From positions 7,750,001 through 7,814,000 of the forward strand of contig NC_135261.1 of NCBI RefSeq assembly GCF_964204865.1: 64,000 nt of DNA. The letters run 5' to 3'. A model generated the notes under the pieces. That model did no database searches. It saw only the letters and a program-made list of their open reading frames with translations, and was not told where the DNA came from. The first letter of the stretch is position 1, and each line of letters begins with the position of its first letter. Shown piece after piece: positions 25,531-38,254 of the stretch. The DNA comes from Styela clava (taxonomy: Eukaryota; Chordata; Ascidiacea; Stolidobranchia; Styelidae). Position numbers and translations under genes: made by a program.

Positions 25531-28500
25531 ATGAGTAGAAACGATTTTTTAATCGAAGACGAAGGTTCGGGATCTGGATATTATCAGTATGCTAAAGACA
25601 ATATTACTCGAACAACAACTCCTGTGATGTCTTTGAATAATATTTTCGACACAACGAATCAAACTGCTTTCAGAGTGAATGAAGGACAAGAAAGCTTCCG
25701 GTAAATTTTGTTATTTTCTGTATATATAAGGTTTAACATGCGTGAAATATGATTATTTTCGAATAATTTAATTTATTCAACTATTCAATGGGATCTTTTT
25801 ATTGTGAGCAACGGGTGGACATGGGTGGATTGATATAAACATAAACCAGGGACAATAAACTTTTTTCGCATTGCAACTGGTTTAAAACTGAACAAAAACG
25901 GGATTTCAAAAATCAATGTTTTGGAACAATTTATGCAATTTTTGTCATTGCATACTGAACTATTTTGTGTAAACTTTGAGGGTCTCATCAGAAAATATCA
26001 TAAATCTGACACAAATTTTATTTTTTTATACCGCCCGATAGCACATGTCTCTAATGTTACAAAAATGTTTAAGCATTTTAACTTGGAAAAGTATACCGCC
26101 TGCCAACGAACTCTTCGCAGGGCAACGCCAGCCTTCGTTGGCTGACCATAAGTTTGAATGTTCGGGCTGACTGCGTTATAGTTTAGATATTTAATATCAA
26201 TGTTTTCAATGAAAATTGCCATTATTCCAGAATAAAAATGATTTTATGAAGTAAAATTTGTCGATATTTGCTGTGAAATATATAATTCTGAAACTTGAAA
26301 TTATATAATTGGAGTAGAGTATTTCAAGAGTGCCGCAACTTTTACTTCGCATAGTTGTAATTTGATTAGTTACAAAATTTGTTTAAATATAATTCCCTTA
26401 ATTTAGGATAATTAACATCGAATATGTCTTTATATCGTCTTCTCACGACTGCTTTTTAATCTACCAAAAAAAAATAAAAATAATTGCTCCGTTAATTTAC
26501 GATACTACTGGCCGGCATTTTAGGAATTTCTTGTCCCATCAATATTATTTTTGTAGTCTTTCGAAAAAATAACTATCAGTTTTGTCATGAATCTCGATTT
26601 ATATGTTTTTCCAGAAACTTTATCATATCGTTGTCCAGAACATGGTAAAAATCCTCACCGCTACGAGCGCCTTGCTTGAAAAATTAAGTCGTGGAAGTTT
26701 TCGGTTTCCATTCAAACTCTGTTTAATAATATTATTGTGTACGTCACAAACTTATTGGTTATCCAATAAGCACAAATAGACGTAAATACAAGCTCTGTAT
26801 TCGACGGGTTTGAGTAAGCACATCGATCATTATGAGGTCATCGAGATGTCCGAAAATACGAATACGAACGAAACTAAATATGACGTCATCGAAAATGAAG
26901 TCGCCTGCTTCGTACCTTACGGCGATGACTCGTGAGAATTTGGGGAAAACCCTAACTCTCGATGTGAATATTTCTCAAATATGTGAAATTCGTCTTCCAC
27001 TGTTATACAATTAAAATGCATTTAACAGATAGTCTATTGATATACTTTTAATAGTCACTGTCATGGGTTTTATTATTACGTGTGAACTGATGATTAAAAT
27101 ATGATCGCGGACTACATTTGATGTCAATTGGAACTTTCACTCCTTTATTTTATTGAAATCGAGATATACAAAATGTTTTACAGATATCTGGGAGTCACAA
27201 TTGGCCTATTCGCCATTTTTCTTGGAACGTTTGGAAACTCAATGACAATAATAGCATTCTGTAAAAACAGGAAACTGCGACGAAATGTTTTCAATCTTTT
27301 CATAGTTAATTTAAGTTTGGTCGATTTACTCACTGCATCTTGTATGTTGCCGTTCAACGTTGCAGGATATATATACATGGAATGGTAAGTTATGCATGAA
27401 ATTTTATTACTATGTTTACTGAAGCGTGTTAATTGTGAATATGCTGGGTCGAATTGCTTCAATTATTTCTGAAGTGTGACTGGACATTGAACCCTTCTAG
27501 GGAAATGAGGGTTAAACGATAAATCATCTGATTTATGATTTAATTTACCCTCTTACTCAAAAAGCCTTTTTTGTCATTCGATTTTACTACCCAGACAAAA
27601 GCGTAGAATATAATCTGGCCAGACAGGTCGAAACAATGCAAGTTTTGTATTGAAAGGTTAAGACCTTCCGGCACTTGTTTACCGTAATCGCATTTACAGT
27701 CTGTTGAAAATGTGAAACATGCGGACATTTTAGCTTTAAGGATAAAAAAGGGACATATTTGCTGAGATAATGCGGGTACTCCTTCCGCTAAGCGCTATTG
27801 TCATTTTCGGCATTTTTATAATTTTATATTATTATTTTTTTATTTATTCAATCAAATGTAAACAATATCAGCGAATCATATTGGAGTTAGTGCCTTTATC
27901 AAGTTACAAAATATAAGGTTTCACGGTTGACCTAAGCAGTACTGGCACATTCATTACCTAATTAACGCCACAAATTACATCAACAACTCATAACGTAACC
28001 GCTAATGACGTTGAACAGTACTTACAGCAGAAGCGGGAATGCCAACATCTTTAAGATGACTGATGCTGTGCATCAAAATTTGTCTTCGTTGTTCAGACCC
28101 GGCCATACCTTCACTATTTGGCGTACTAATTAACCTGAACCAAACATAAACAAATAGAAGCGATGTAATGTTACACCGAGGTGATAAAATGTCCAATCTA
28201 ACAAAATTGAGTAAACCAGTTGAATTACTTTTAAAATTATTAGGATTTTTGTAGTTTTACAAAATTAGCCAAGGTTTCCGTATACTGTATATATATATAT
28301 TACAATACATTCACACCGGCATATAGCTGAATTTTGTCTATACAAAGACAACTTTTAAAATCCGCGCGAATATTACTTCGTATAAATTAGAATTAGGATG
28401 ATTTTTATTTCATCTTTAATTGGATATTCACTAATATAAATTCCACCGTGACACAAAGAAAGCAAATTGCTTATTTTTAACGAAATAAATCCTGAAATGT

Positions 28501-31500
28501 TATCCTGCGGCGATGTAAGCAATCAAATCCGTACGTAGTCTCTTAAATATATCTTTGTCTTAGTGTTGTCAAAACACTGGCATTTTGTAAAACGAATTTT
28601 GTTTCAAAGTCAGAAATTTTTGGATCCAACACTGACGTTAACGAGAACAAATATACATATATATACAAAAATTGGACTATCTGACTTTGTTATTTTTGAG
28701 CCAAAATATTTGTTTCATGTATATTTGTTTTAAAACTAGCTTTTATAAATAATTTTTTTTATTGCGCATAAAGACTTCAAGCTCTAATTTTATATTTCTG
28801 AAAATAATTATTTAATTGGAAAATCCAAACCTATCAAATATTTGAAATTATAAAATATTATACTTGTCATATTTTCACTATAAAATATCGAACGATATTG
28901 ACATTTCCCACTGTTAATTTATTTGATATTTGCATTGTGATGCAAATGACATTTCCAATATATATTTGCTATTTCTGATGGAAATCCTATAATTCTCATT
29001 AAAAAAATATTCGATTCAAATCTCTTCATACCAGTTGTCTACTATGAGTAGCTTCGTATGACTACCAAGATGGGCCATTGCGTATTTTAGGACTGTTGTT
29101 ATGTCTGGGATACTCACAAAGTAAACAAAAATAAAATCTTATATACACAAATGGCGTTTGTCTTACGAAGGTGTAGATGCATCGGTACTGTTTATCCAAA
29201 CGGTTTGGCGTTTTATTGGCTCATATTGTCCGGGGCATCACCATTGTGTTGTGAACATAGAAAATATACTTCAGTGATTTTATTCTAAACCTTTTTTCTT
29301 GTTTCTACTTTTATTAGTAAGTACAAACTTTTTGGAAGATTTTTTCAAATTCGTTTTACGGATCAAATGCTTATCTTCCCCGAACTGACTTGAGGGGAAG
29401 GAGAGATCTTCACATGATGTAGCCTGATCGATTGAGGTGGGGTATCTTCATATGATTCCCCAACCCTAACTGGGACCCCAAACCTAGCGCTCAGCTTTTT
29501 AGGTGTAGGTATGGTGAAATGTTGCAATCGCCATGTCAATGTTCTCCTGTGTCAAGCTGCCAATTTGACAGAAGGGTTGATTTTTGAAGCATAATTATCA
29601 TAGGGATTGGGAAAAAATTGGGTACTCTTGAAGTATGCGCACCAAGATGTCGCACAGCCTGAACCCTAACCTGGTACACAACCTGAGTTCAGGTTGTGCG
29701 CCATTTTGGTGCGCATACTTCGAGAGGTCCAAAAATTGTTTCTTGGCGAAGTCTTAATAATGATGCCCGAACCTCACTTTAGTTCAAACACGACTCGAAA
29801 AATCGTTGTAACTTCAATCCAACATTTAGAAATAGGGATAGAAATGTGATCTCAATTTGAATGACTTTTTCCGCAAAGGCTGCTGTAAAGACAGCGGGAC
29901 AGTTCATTATATTTGAAAATTCAATAAAAATATTTTCTGTTACAGGCCGTTTGGAAATGATCACGTAACCTGTTCAATTCAAGCATTCTTTTATTTTTGT
30001 TGCGGTTACACATCAGTGGTTTGTCTTCTTGCAATCACAATGAATAGATTTGTTGGAATCGTGTTTCCTGACAGGTAATTAATTCTCATGCGATGAATGC
30101 AATGAGTGATAAGCACGTTGACATTCAACGACCGCGTCGTTTGAAAGATCTTGCGATTTTATAGCCCAACAAGTTTAATTGAATTTTTGTACAATAACAG
30201 GTAATTAATTTTGGTGCGGTGAATGGGTGAGCGATTGAAGTGCGATTGAAATATCTTTGAATTTTCTCATGTTAAGTGAGTTTTATACAGAATTTGTGAG
30301 TGAGTGTGTGAGCGTTCTAAAAATTGAAAGTTTCACATTAGAGACATTATAAACTTACCCAGCGTGTAAAACATTGAAGAGACGGGCTGAACCGGAAAGA
30401 TTCCGGTTATTCCAAGAATGATAGCTATCTCGATATCAATGGATGCTGAAACATGATTTTGTTTGGTGTGAAATGCGCGAAAAAAGCGTCTTTTAAAAGA
30501 CTGTGTTGATCAAAAATGTTCATAATAATACACCTTCATGAACAGCCTGTTTAGCATAAGGCTGGAGTGGATATACATGTTAGTAGGTTTTTTAGTTTTA
30601 TTGAATTATTGCTCATTTATTATGTTATCGGTAAATACGGTATTTACTAGATGAATACAATACAGACAGATTTGTTTCAGATCTAAATATTTTCACCTAG
30701 CATTTAAAATATAAAAATTTCTATAGTCATATGAATCTGTGGTCATTGCATTTAGCCGTTCAGATTGGTTTACAAAAACGAATACCACAATTCTGCTAGG
30801 CATTCAAATATTAGACTGATATGCAGTAGATGGTGACATTTTCGCATCTGCGGTATAACCGCTTACAGAGTACCATTCATGACAATAAAGCAGTGCCGGT
30901 AGGAATGCTATTGGAATGCCGGTAGGAATGTGAATTGTATTTATCTTCAATCGCAGTGAAATCGCGAACCAAATTGGAATATTCCTAACCCGTAAAATTC
31001 AATATTTATGCGAATCTAAATGATTAAATTCGAACATACTGCATGCCACCGAGAAATGTAAATAGGTCTGATTGAAATTTCAAATGAGTCACCATATCTT
31101 TTTAGTCCTATTTCCCTGTAGAATTACTTATTGTACAGTAATATAATTACTTTATTGAAAACAGCGACTGATAAGTATCCACCCGATCAATATGTCTAAC
31201 CACTGATGAAATTAAGATCATCACTAAAGAAATTTGAGGGCACACAACTGAATTAGACTATATTTCTGCGTATTTTGAAGTTAAATATTGTAACATTTGA
31301 AGAAGATAAGGTGATCCCTAGTTCCATTTCGTGTCCAATAATTTCTTTCAGTACAAGCACTTACGCATTCGATATTGACCACAAATCTGATACTGAGATT
31401 GACGCACTGGCGAATTGTTTTCTTGGCTTCAAAAATTCTGATTTTAATGTTGAAATATAAAAATAAAAAAGTCTTTGTGTAATCGCTTCTGCAATCGCTA

Positions 31501-34500
31501 TAGGGTCCCACGCTTCTGCATAAGATAAATAACTAGAAAAAGCTGGGGCACATAAAAAAAGGAACTACTTGAAAATGAGTGACCAAATCTTGTCCGCCAT
31601 ATATCCTGGGAAATGTTATCGTGACTAAATAAATATCTGACCAAATATGAGAAATGGCCCGCAAACCTCAAAAGCAATATCATTCGTTGACTAGAGAAAC
31701 ACAAATATTTTTCAGGCGATAGATCCAATTTATTTCCTCCTTATCATATTTCAATGTTTATATCACATTTACAAGAGCTTGAAAACATTTTTAAAAACAT
31801 GCGTGCTGGAATGTTCAAAAAATAATACAATAAAAAAGCATTCGAGTATGCTGACATTGGAATGGAATATTCATGTGTTTCATACGAAGCGTTCTTTGAC
31901 TAAGACGTTTTTAACTATTTATCAAGTAGAATATATCTGGACTATTTCGAATGAAATTACCCGAACTCGCTATAGTGAGTTGGTCTTGAAATCAGTATCA
32001 TCTGCGTCACAGTTTATATGGCTTTGCTACACAGTATCGTGGAAAATAATTTTGAATCATTTTCTTTGCAATCCAGACCAATGTATCGCAGACGAGAAAT
32101 TAGTTAGATGTTCGTATATTCATTTTTCACCTTTTATTATATGAAAAATCCTATCTAACTACTGTCGAAATTGTTTTGAATCGTTTTTGTCGAAATTGTT
32201 TTGACAACATTGCTCCAAATTCCCTACTCTTAATCTCATAAGAACATTTTAATCTTGAATAATTAATGTTCACATGGTTAGAAAGAAAAAAGAAAATTCG
32301 CTGGCATGATATATTCAGTTATCTGCCGGTTACTGCGCGAGGCTGTGGCCTAATTTCAATCCAGAAAATATGGATAAGTTTACGGAATATTTTTCACTAC
32401 ACATCTGATGAATATTTCGTGTTCTCAAACTGTATCCCGTCTATCATTACGTATCTGTTATGATGTGAAGGTTGCGTTGTATTCAGCTTCCGACATATTT
32501 TAATTCTTGTCTACGTAAAGGTCATATCAATATATTGAACGACGTCTTACTTGTATAATTTACATTCAATGGCGGCTGAAAAATGTCAGAATACGATTAT
32601 GCAAATGCATTTGCAAAAATAAGTACACTCCGTTTAATTATGTATATTTTTAATATAGAAAAATTTGACAAGTCAGATATAAAATAATTGTATTATTCTT
32701 GATTGAAATATAAATGAGCCAGCATAGGAAACATTTTTCACAAAATATATTATTTTGTCGTCTTTCGGTCACAAAGTTCACAAGCAAACCCATGTTTCCC
32801 AAGGCAGCAAAATATCATCTTTCACTTTTGGCCGATGTAACATGATTTAATCAAAACAAAAATCTGATTGTGGCTGAAGTTGGACACTCGAAAAGTAATC
32901 ATATGACTCGTAATCAAAACTATTTCAGGAGATGTGAAAGGCATATCAGAATATCAAAAATTTTCGTGACATTACAATTTAAATAAACAGTTTCCACTCT
33001 TTTTGTTTGAGATTTTCAAATTCCTGCTCTGAACTTTAAATTGATGTAATCACTGCGTATAGTACTTTACAATGACCACTGCTCGTAATTCTATGCGCTG
33101 TTTCTCCCATAGGGCCAATTCTACAATTCTCTCCAATGAGAAAATTGTTTACGAAAACCCTGGTCATGAAATGTCAATTTTGTTTATAAAATTCTCGATC
33201 TCCGACTTGAATTTTGATTTTTCTTATAGCGTAATTCATTTACCACATTCAGATACGTGACTCTCTATTCATCAAAATGGTCGTCAGTGATTTTATTGTC
33301 AAGTTGGTTGATTGCACCAGCATTTCTTCTACCGTTTCTTGTTGCGGCAATTATCAATAATTCAAACGGAATACCGCGAACGCCAATCGGATGGAAGGAA
33401 CGTGAATTTCTCTGTACCTTCATCAATATCGATGGATGGGGACCTTATATGCAGGTATATTTTTATTGTTGCATTCAATGGATGTTTTCCCGACTATTGA
33501 ACCAAAACCCAGGACAATTCTTACTATCCTTCACCATTGCAATTTTTCATTCTCATTTTAAGAGTGTTCACCTGTTCACGTGATCATAATCAGCATTTTA
33601 ATTAAAAAATCCAGTTACCTGTCATCTAAAGAATTAGAAGCTAATTTTAGCATAGTCTATCGCAGCATTACCATTAAATTCTATGGATTCTTAGTTTATG
33701 ATCACTGAAACCAAACTGAAATTTCTCTGAAACAAATGACCATTGAGTTCATTTATTCATATACCTAAATTATAAAAACTCTCAAAAACTAAAAACTTAC
33801 GAATATGTAGAAAAATGAGCTCTAGATTTTCTACCATGTATGAACATGCCCTTCTCAGCGGAAAAAAGTTTATGAGCGAGTGCGAATATTTTGACTGTTT
33901 TGTCACTCTTAAAACATCCTGCTCATTAGCAATGACTTTGTAGTAAAACGAGGTGGTCGATAATCGGGAAAAACATCCATTATGACTGTTCAGATATTTA
34001 AATGTAATTTTGCTCACATTGAGTACATTTGGTTGGAAATAGTGAATAAAAAAAATTACATTTTGCAGCTATTTACTACTTCTATTGTTTTTTAAGGTCG
34101 TCCGAGTCGTGTTTCAGTTCCTACCGCTCGTTATAATGATTGTGGCGTATATATTCATATGGAAACGAGTGCACCAGAGTAATATCAGACTAAGAGAGAA
34201 TGCAGGATGCAGAGAATACAGAGTGTGTATTGTTTTACGTCGATAGAGTATTATTTCTTTCGAAATTTAATTTTATTTCTATCGATAATTTAAAATTTGC
34301 ACAGGAACGGATTGAATCAGCGCGGTATGGAGAATTAACTGTTTTGAACAAAGGATGCGACAGCCCTGTTCTAGCGAAACATCGCTCATCAACAGATCAA
34401 CAACTTATACACATGATTCAGAAAAAAGATTCGATGAAACAAACTGAGAATAACAACCACAGAATGGATTTTGAAATGGAATATCCAGAAACAGAACATA

Positions 34501-35724
34501 CTGAGAAAAAAACGTTAGAATATTTAATTTGTTTTGAAAGTTTTACGTAAAAAAAAATTAGTGGACTCTGGATGTAAATATTGATATTTTCTTTTCGTTA
34601 GTGGTTTCGTTGTTGGGGAAAATCGCATTCACGGTAACTGATGAACAATTCAATTTGAAATTTTCAGTAATTGAAGATGAAAGAGTTCACTTAGAGACTA
34701 TAACTGCTTTTAAATATCTAAGAGGCCTGGTATTATACACATATTTCTGCGTCTTCATTTCAATGTACGTGAACATCTTTTATGACGTACGGAGCACTTT
34801 ATTCCGTTGCGCTTGTACGTCGATTGTTTCAGCAAACTCAGTGAAGACATAAATACCGGTACTGGTGCGCGGCTTTCGTATCCATATAAACGAGCATTGG
34901 TCTTTTGTATTTATAGAGAATTATTCACAACATATTTACCGAAAGTATTTTGAATTTTTTATAGTATAACTAAACCACAATTACTTTATGTTTAGACGTC
35001 TGAAAAAGTTGTTGAAAATTTGCCGCAACAAAGAGGACGACTACGCAAATAAGTGCGTAAATAGTGCCGCTAGGAACAAAAGCTTTTTGGTGAGTTTCCC
35101 ATTGATAATAATGTCAGGTATAACAATTTAAAAGACAGAAAAAAGTGCCTTCAACTTGATAATAAATTACCATATTAAAGAAGTTACAATTACCTTCATA
35201 ATAGTTGCTAGAGATTGTAGACATTTTTCGAATTTTATGCCTCACTTTTTGGTTCCCTCACCCAGAGTTCTTTTAATAAACTCATTCAGTAAATACTCTC
35301 ATAATCATATTTCAGAGTAACCGCTCTTGTTCTGTCGGAGAGCAGCAACGTTTCAACAAAGAGCAGAGAATGATATATGTTAGTGTAATCATATGGATTA
35401 CATTTACAGTTTTATTTTTACCAAGTCTCGTTGTTAATCTTCTACCATCGAGGTGCGTATGCATTGTCATACTATTTTTGTTAATTTTTTAGCTTTGTTC
35501 ACTTATTTGCCGTCTTTCTCATTTTATTAACCCGTGTTTTTTTTATTTATTTCCACAGAAAATCGTTGAGTCCGTTGTTTCACATGGCAGCATCAAACGT
35601 GTCATGGTTCAACAGTTGCGTCAATCCGTTAGTGTATGTTGCTCTCCATCGCCGCATGCGGAATGAATACAAGAAAATTATTAAGCGTTGTGTGATTTCG
35701 TTATTTTCGTTAGATCATCATTAA
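25531..35724 (+). CDS. Rhodopsin-class GPCR, nine coding exons
   Basis: Exons 25531-25700, 27184-27384, 29946-30074, 33253-33454, 34097-34222, 34305-34546, 34996-35089, 35316-35452 and 35559-35724 join in phase to 488 codons. All introns are GT-AG. The N-terminus (1-57) has N-glycosylation sites (NIT, NQT). TM1 contains GTFGNS, TM2 LSLVDLL, TM3 starts after a Cys and ends in MNRF where most class A receptors have D/E-R-Y, TM4 has SSWLIAP, ECL2 has the partner Cys, TM5 has FQFLPLVIMIVAYIF, TM6 WITFTVLFLPS and TM7 NPLVY, followed by a basic tail. The third intracellular loop is long (about 140 residues) and charged. NR- instead of DR- at the end of TM3 is shared with melatonin, GPR84 and insect Tre1/Moody-type receptors. 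Ligand unknown. The exon 6 donor (AC|GTAAAA) is the weakest junction. Confidence 0.85.
26846..26931 (+). CDS. Candidate alternative first exon of the GPCR
   Basis: An ATG at 26846 opens 28 codons plus two bases, ending at donor TC|GTGAGA. The phase (2) is the same as that of the first exon at 25531, so it joins cleanly to the TM1 exon at 27184. It would give a shorter acidic extracellular tail with an NET glycosylation site. Codon use looks coding-like: the block is less AT-rich than surrounding intron. It could be an alternative promoter product or chance; no upstream acceptor is needed if it is a true first exon. Confidence 0.4.
28026..28134 (-). CDS. Unassigned exon-like block, antisense in GPCR intron 2
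   Basis: The minus strand shows a pyrimidine-rich tract ending TTTGGTTCAG, then one base completing a codon and 36 open codons, then donor GCT|GTAAGT. The peptide includes GMAGSEQRRQILMHSISH and LKDVGIPASA, a soluble, helix-like composition unlike random AT-rich translation. I do not recognise the family and found no partner exons, so this may be part of a nested antisense gene, a relic, or chance. Confidence 0.3.
29621..29730. repeat. Foldback (palindromic) MITE, copy 1
   Basis: Near-palindrome of 110 bp: left arm GGTACTCTTGAAGTATGCGC, right arm GCGCATACTTCGAGAGGTCC, with CCTGAACCCTAACCTGGTAC and AGGTTGTGCG between. The same unit occurs inverted at 55647-55756, and a relative at 63271-63481. 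It lies within GPCR intron 2. Confidence 0.75.
30071..30237 (+). repeat. Duplicated GPCR intron-3 splice donor
   Basis: The exon 3/intron 3 junction ACAGGTAATTAATT, followed by ATGCGATGAATG, recurs about 127 bp downstream as ACAGGTAATTAATT followed by GTGCGGTGAATG. Using the second donor would bring a stop codon in frame at once. Confidence 0.55.
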
Positions 35725-36722
35725 ATATAGTTCCTATTGTGATTGTATCCATCATTCCCAATTCAACCATTTTATTTCGCAAGGCAAAGATATTCTTTCT
35801 TTGTTTCAAACTTTGTATTATATGGATTGATCGTACTTAGATTTCTGTTGTATTCTGTAACACAATAAATGTGAAATTGACTTTGTTTGAAATGCTCTTT
35901 TTGTGAAATTTTCTGGCAGAAATATCCCCACTATGTCAATGTTAGCAATTTGACGGTCTTGTGGTAAACTTTCGACATACAATGGTTTTAGAAAAGTTCC
36001 TCTTATTTTCATCTACCGTGAGCTGTAATCACAGTATAGAAACAAGTTTGTGTCCGGGAAATATGATAAAATCATTTTATACTTCCTTACGGAATATCTA
36101 TCTGTATGCATGAATATCCAATGCATTTTTATGAATATAACGATTATCTCAATCGTATGTTGTCTTTTTATTCCTCCTCGTTTGTTTAAATTCATTATTT
36201 ATTATTTTCATTATTTCCTTTTTTTTACAATATCAGTGTTATCATCATACTCACAATAATAAAATATCAGACTGCAGATATCCGTTGATACTCCCCTAGT
36301 TTTATTCCGCCGCTTACCAAATATACGACAATGCACTAAATCATAATTCATTCAATCATTTGACAAGTAATATTACACTTTTATCTTGCATTTCTACTTT
36401 AACATGGGATTCATAGTTTACAATGCTATAATATGAGTTGTTCAACACCCACACACACTTATCAGTTTCATTGTAAAGTATAAGGCATGTATGTGAAAAT
36501 AAAAAAAAATGAAAAAATAGGAAATTTGATTGTTGGTATTCTTGTTAATAAATTGAATGTTGATTTATTTCTGAAGCTTTGTTGTCTTTGTGTTTGTCCT
36601 AGTAAATGCAACGTCAACTGATACAATTACTCAGAGATAAGTTACATTATTAACTTTCTGGTTAATCATGTAGCGTAAGAAAAATGAAAAACTTTATCGC
36701 TCCAATTAATTGTAATTCACAG
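35725..36722. other. GPCR 3' flank
   Basis: Includes the likely poly(A) signal AATAAA at 35864-35869, 140 bases after the GPCR stop; otherwise AT-rich with no supported feature. Confidence 0.5.
35864..35869 (+). terminator. Poly(A) signal of the GPCR gene
   Basis: AATAAA hexamer 140 bases past the stop codon at 35724, in AT-rich sequence. Confidence 0.5.
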
Positions 36723-36947
36723 ATGTTGAAAATCATGTATGGAAACTTGGTTCCATTATTTTCATTCTCTATAGTACCAACTACTGTAATGGGTAGAATG
36801 ATATTCAAACGATTTAAACTTCGATCCGCACTCATAAATTGGTGTTCATATGATAATCCTTCGACTTATGAGGAATTAAATCTTCGATATCAAATACGAG
36901 ATCAACGTGTGGATATTTTTGACATATCATCGGGTGTGATACCAAGG
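36723..36947 (+). CDS. Unassigned exon-like open frame, 75 codons
   Basis: An open frame of exactly 75 codons between acceptor ATTCACAG and donor AGG|GTAATA. The peptide contains YEELNLRYQIRDQRVDIFDI and a hydrophobic start. No family recognised and no neighbouring exons found, so it may be chance in AT-rich sequence. Confidence 0.2.
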
Positions 36948-38254
36948 GTAATAGCGTGATATCCCATGATAGTTGTACGTAAGATATTATTGTTGAGCTT
37001 TTTCTGGAACGAATTTGAATAAGAAAAAAAATGATTATTGCATTCCTCTTTCTAAAATATGCAGTAACATCAATCATTACATTACTGAAGTTCCAAACAT
37101 GCCGGGCGTCAATAATTTATAGTTTAAAATTGAAAGAAATACTCAGTTTGTCGTAATTGCTTTTTCATTTTAATATAAATTATAATTATTTTTTCACGCC
37201 ACGTATAACGATTTTCACATTCTCACACACAAACATGTTGTTTAAAAGGTGCGTTGCTATTGTAACTGGTTGGTTCAATGGTGTATAAATCAGTGCGTCC
37301 AGTTTTCTATAGTTTGGATTAGAAATGGAGTTATAAAAAGCTGTATTTTATAAGTATGCAAATGAACTTTCCGCTTTTTATGAGCATATCCGATCTTATG
37401 ATCATCGATATACACGTAATTTAAATTATTGGTGCTATGAAAAACGTAAATTGGTTTTGAGCTTATTCATGCAAATCTGGAACCAGAAATTGAGATGGTG
37501 GTAGTACCAATCTAATTTAAAACACTTTTTCGAGATATTCTGTCAAAAACAATGGTATCATGACTAACGATGGACCAAATTATTAACACGTCAAGATCGA
37601 ATTAGATATCAAAAAATTTAATTATCAATAATTCGAAGAATTTAGTTAAGGCTTTCAGACAATATCAATAAGAATGCTAGGGTTTGGATTTTAATATACT
37701 TTTTCAAACAATCACCAAGAAAAAAAAAAGAAAAAAAAAACTGGACGAAGCTGAAACTGTAGACCATCGTGACTTCTGGTACCGGTGCCCGGAATGCAAT
37801 AGCTTTGCCAGCTCCCGCGATAATGATTATCCATGCATCTTGTACCAACGTGAATTAAAATACAAATGATTAAACTCACAACTGTGATATTAAATCATTA
37901 ACATTACACTAACTTACCGTACCTACCTACAGTGCGTCACCGACAGCCGTTACGCTTGGCGGATTAAAAACAGTGTTCCCGTGAATAAAAAATATTACAG
38001 CGAAATTTTGAAAATACCAGATATCCTAGGATTCATAGAACATATAGGAATAAATGAAATAAATAGCATTCTAGCGACAACAACAATCTTTTATCAATTA
38101 AAATTTTAAAGCAATGCGTTTAGTAGTGAAAGGGAAAAGCGATTTTTTCGTAACAACAAGAACATGAACTTTACAAAGAATTCTAAAAATAACAACATAA
38201 TAATAAAACGATTTATAGGGCCATTTCGTGTCCAAAAACAGATGTCTCCTAGCA
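36948..38254. other. Gene-free stretch before the duplicated cluster
   Basis: AT-rich, with an A-rich tract near 37720-37740. No supported gene or element. Confidence 0.45.

Noticed and set aside
34601-34852. 83-codon plus-strand frame between GPCR exons 6 and 7
   Set aside because: Starts at a non-ATG codon, and the receptor model is complete and in phase without it.
25531-35724. Naming the GPCR a melatonin receptor
   Set aside because: The NR- motif at TM3 is shared by several class A groups, and ligand-pocket residues were not enough to decide.
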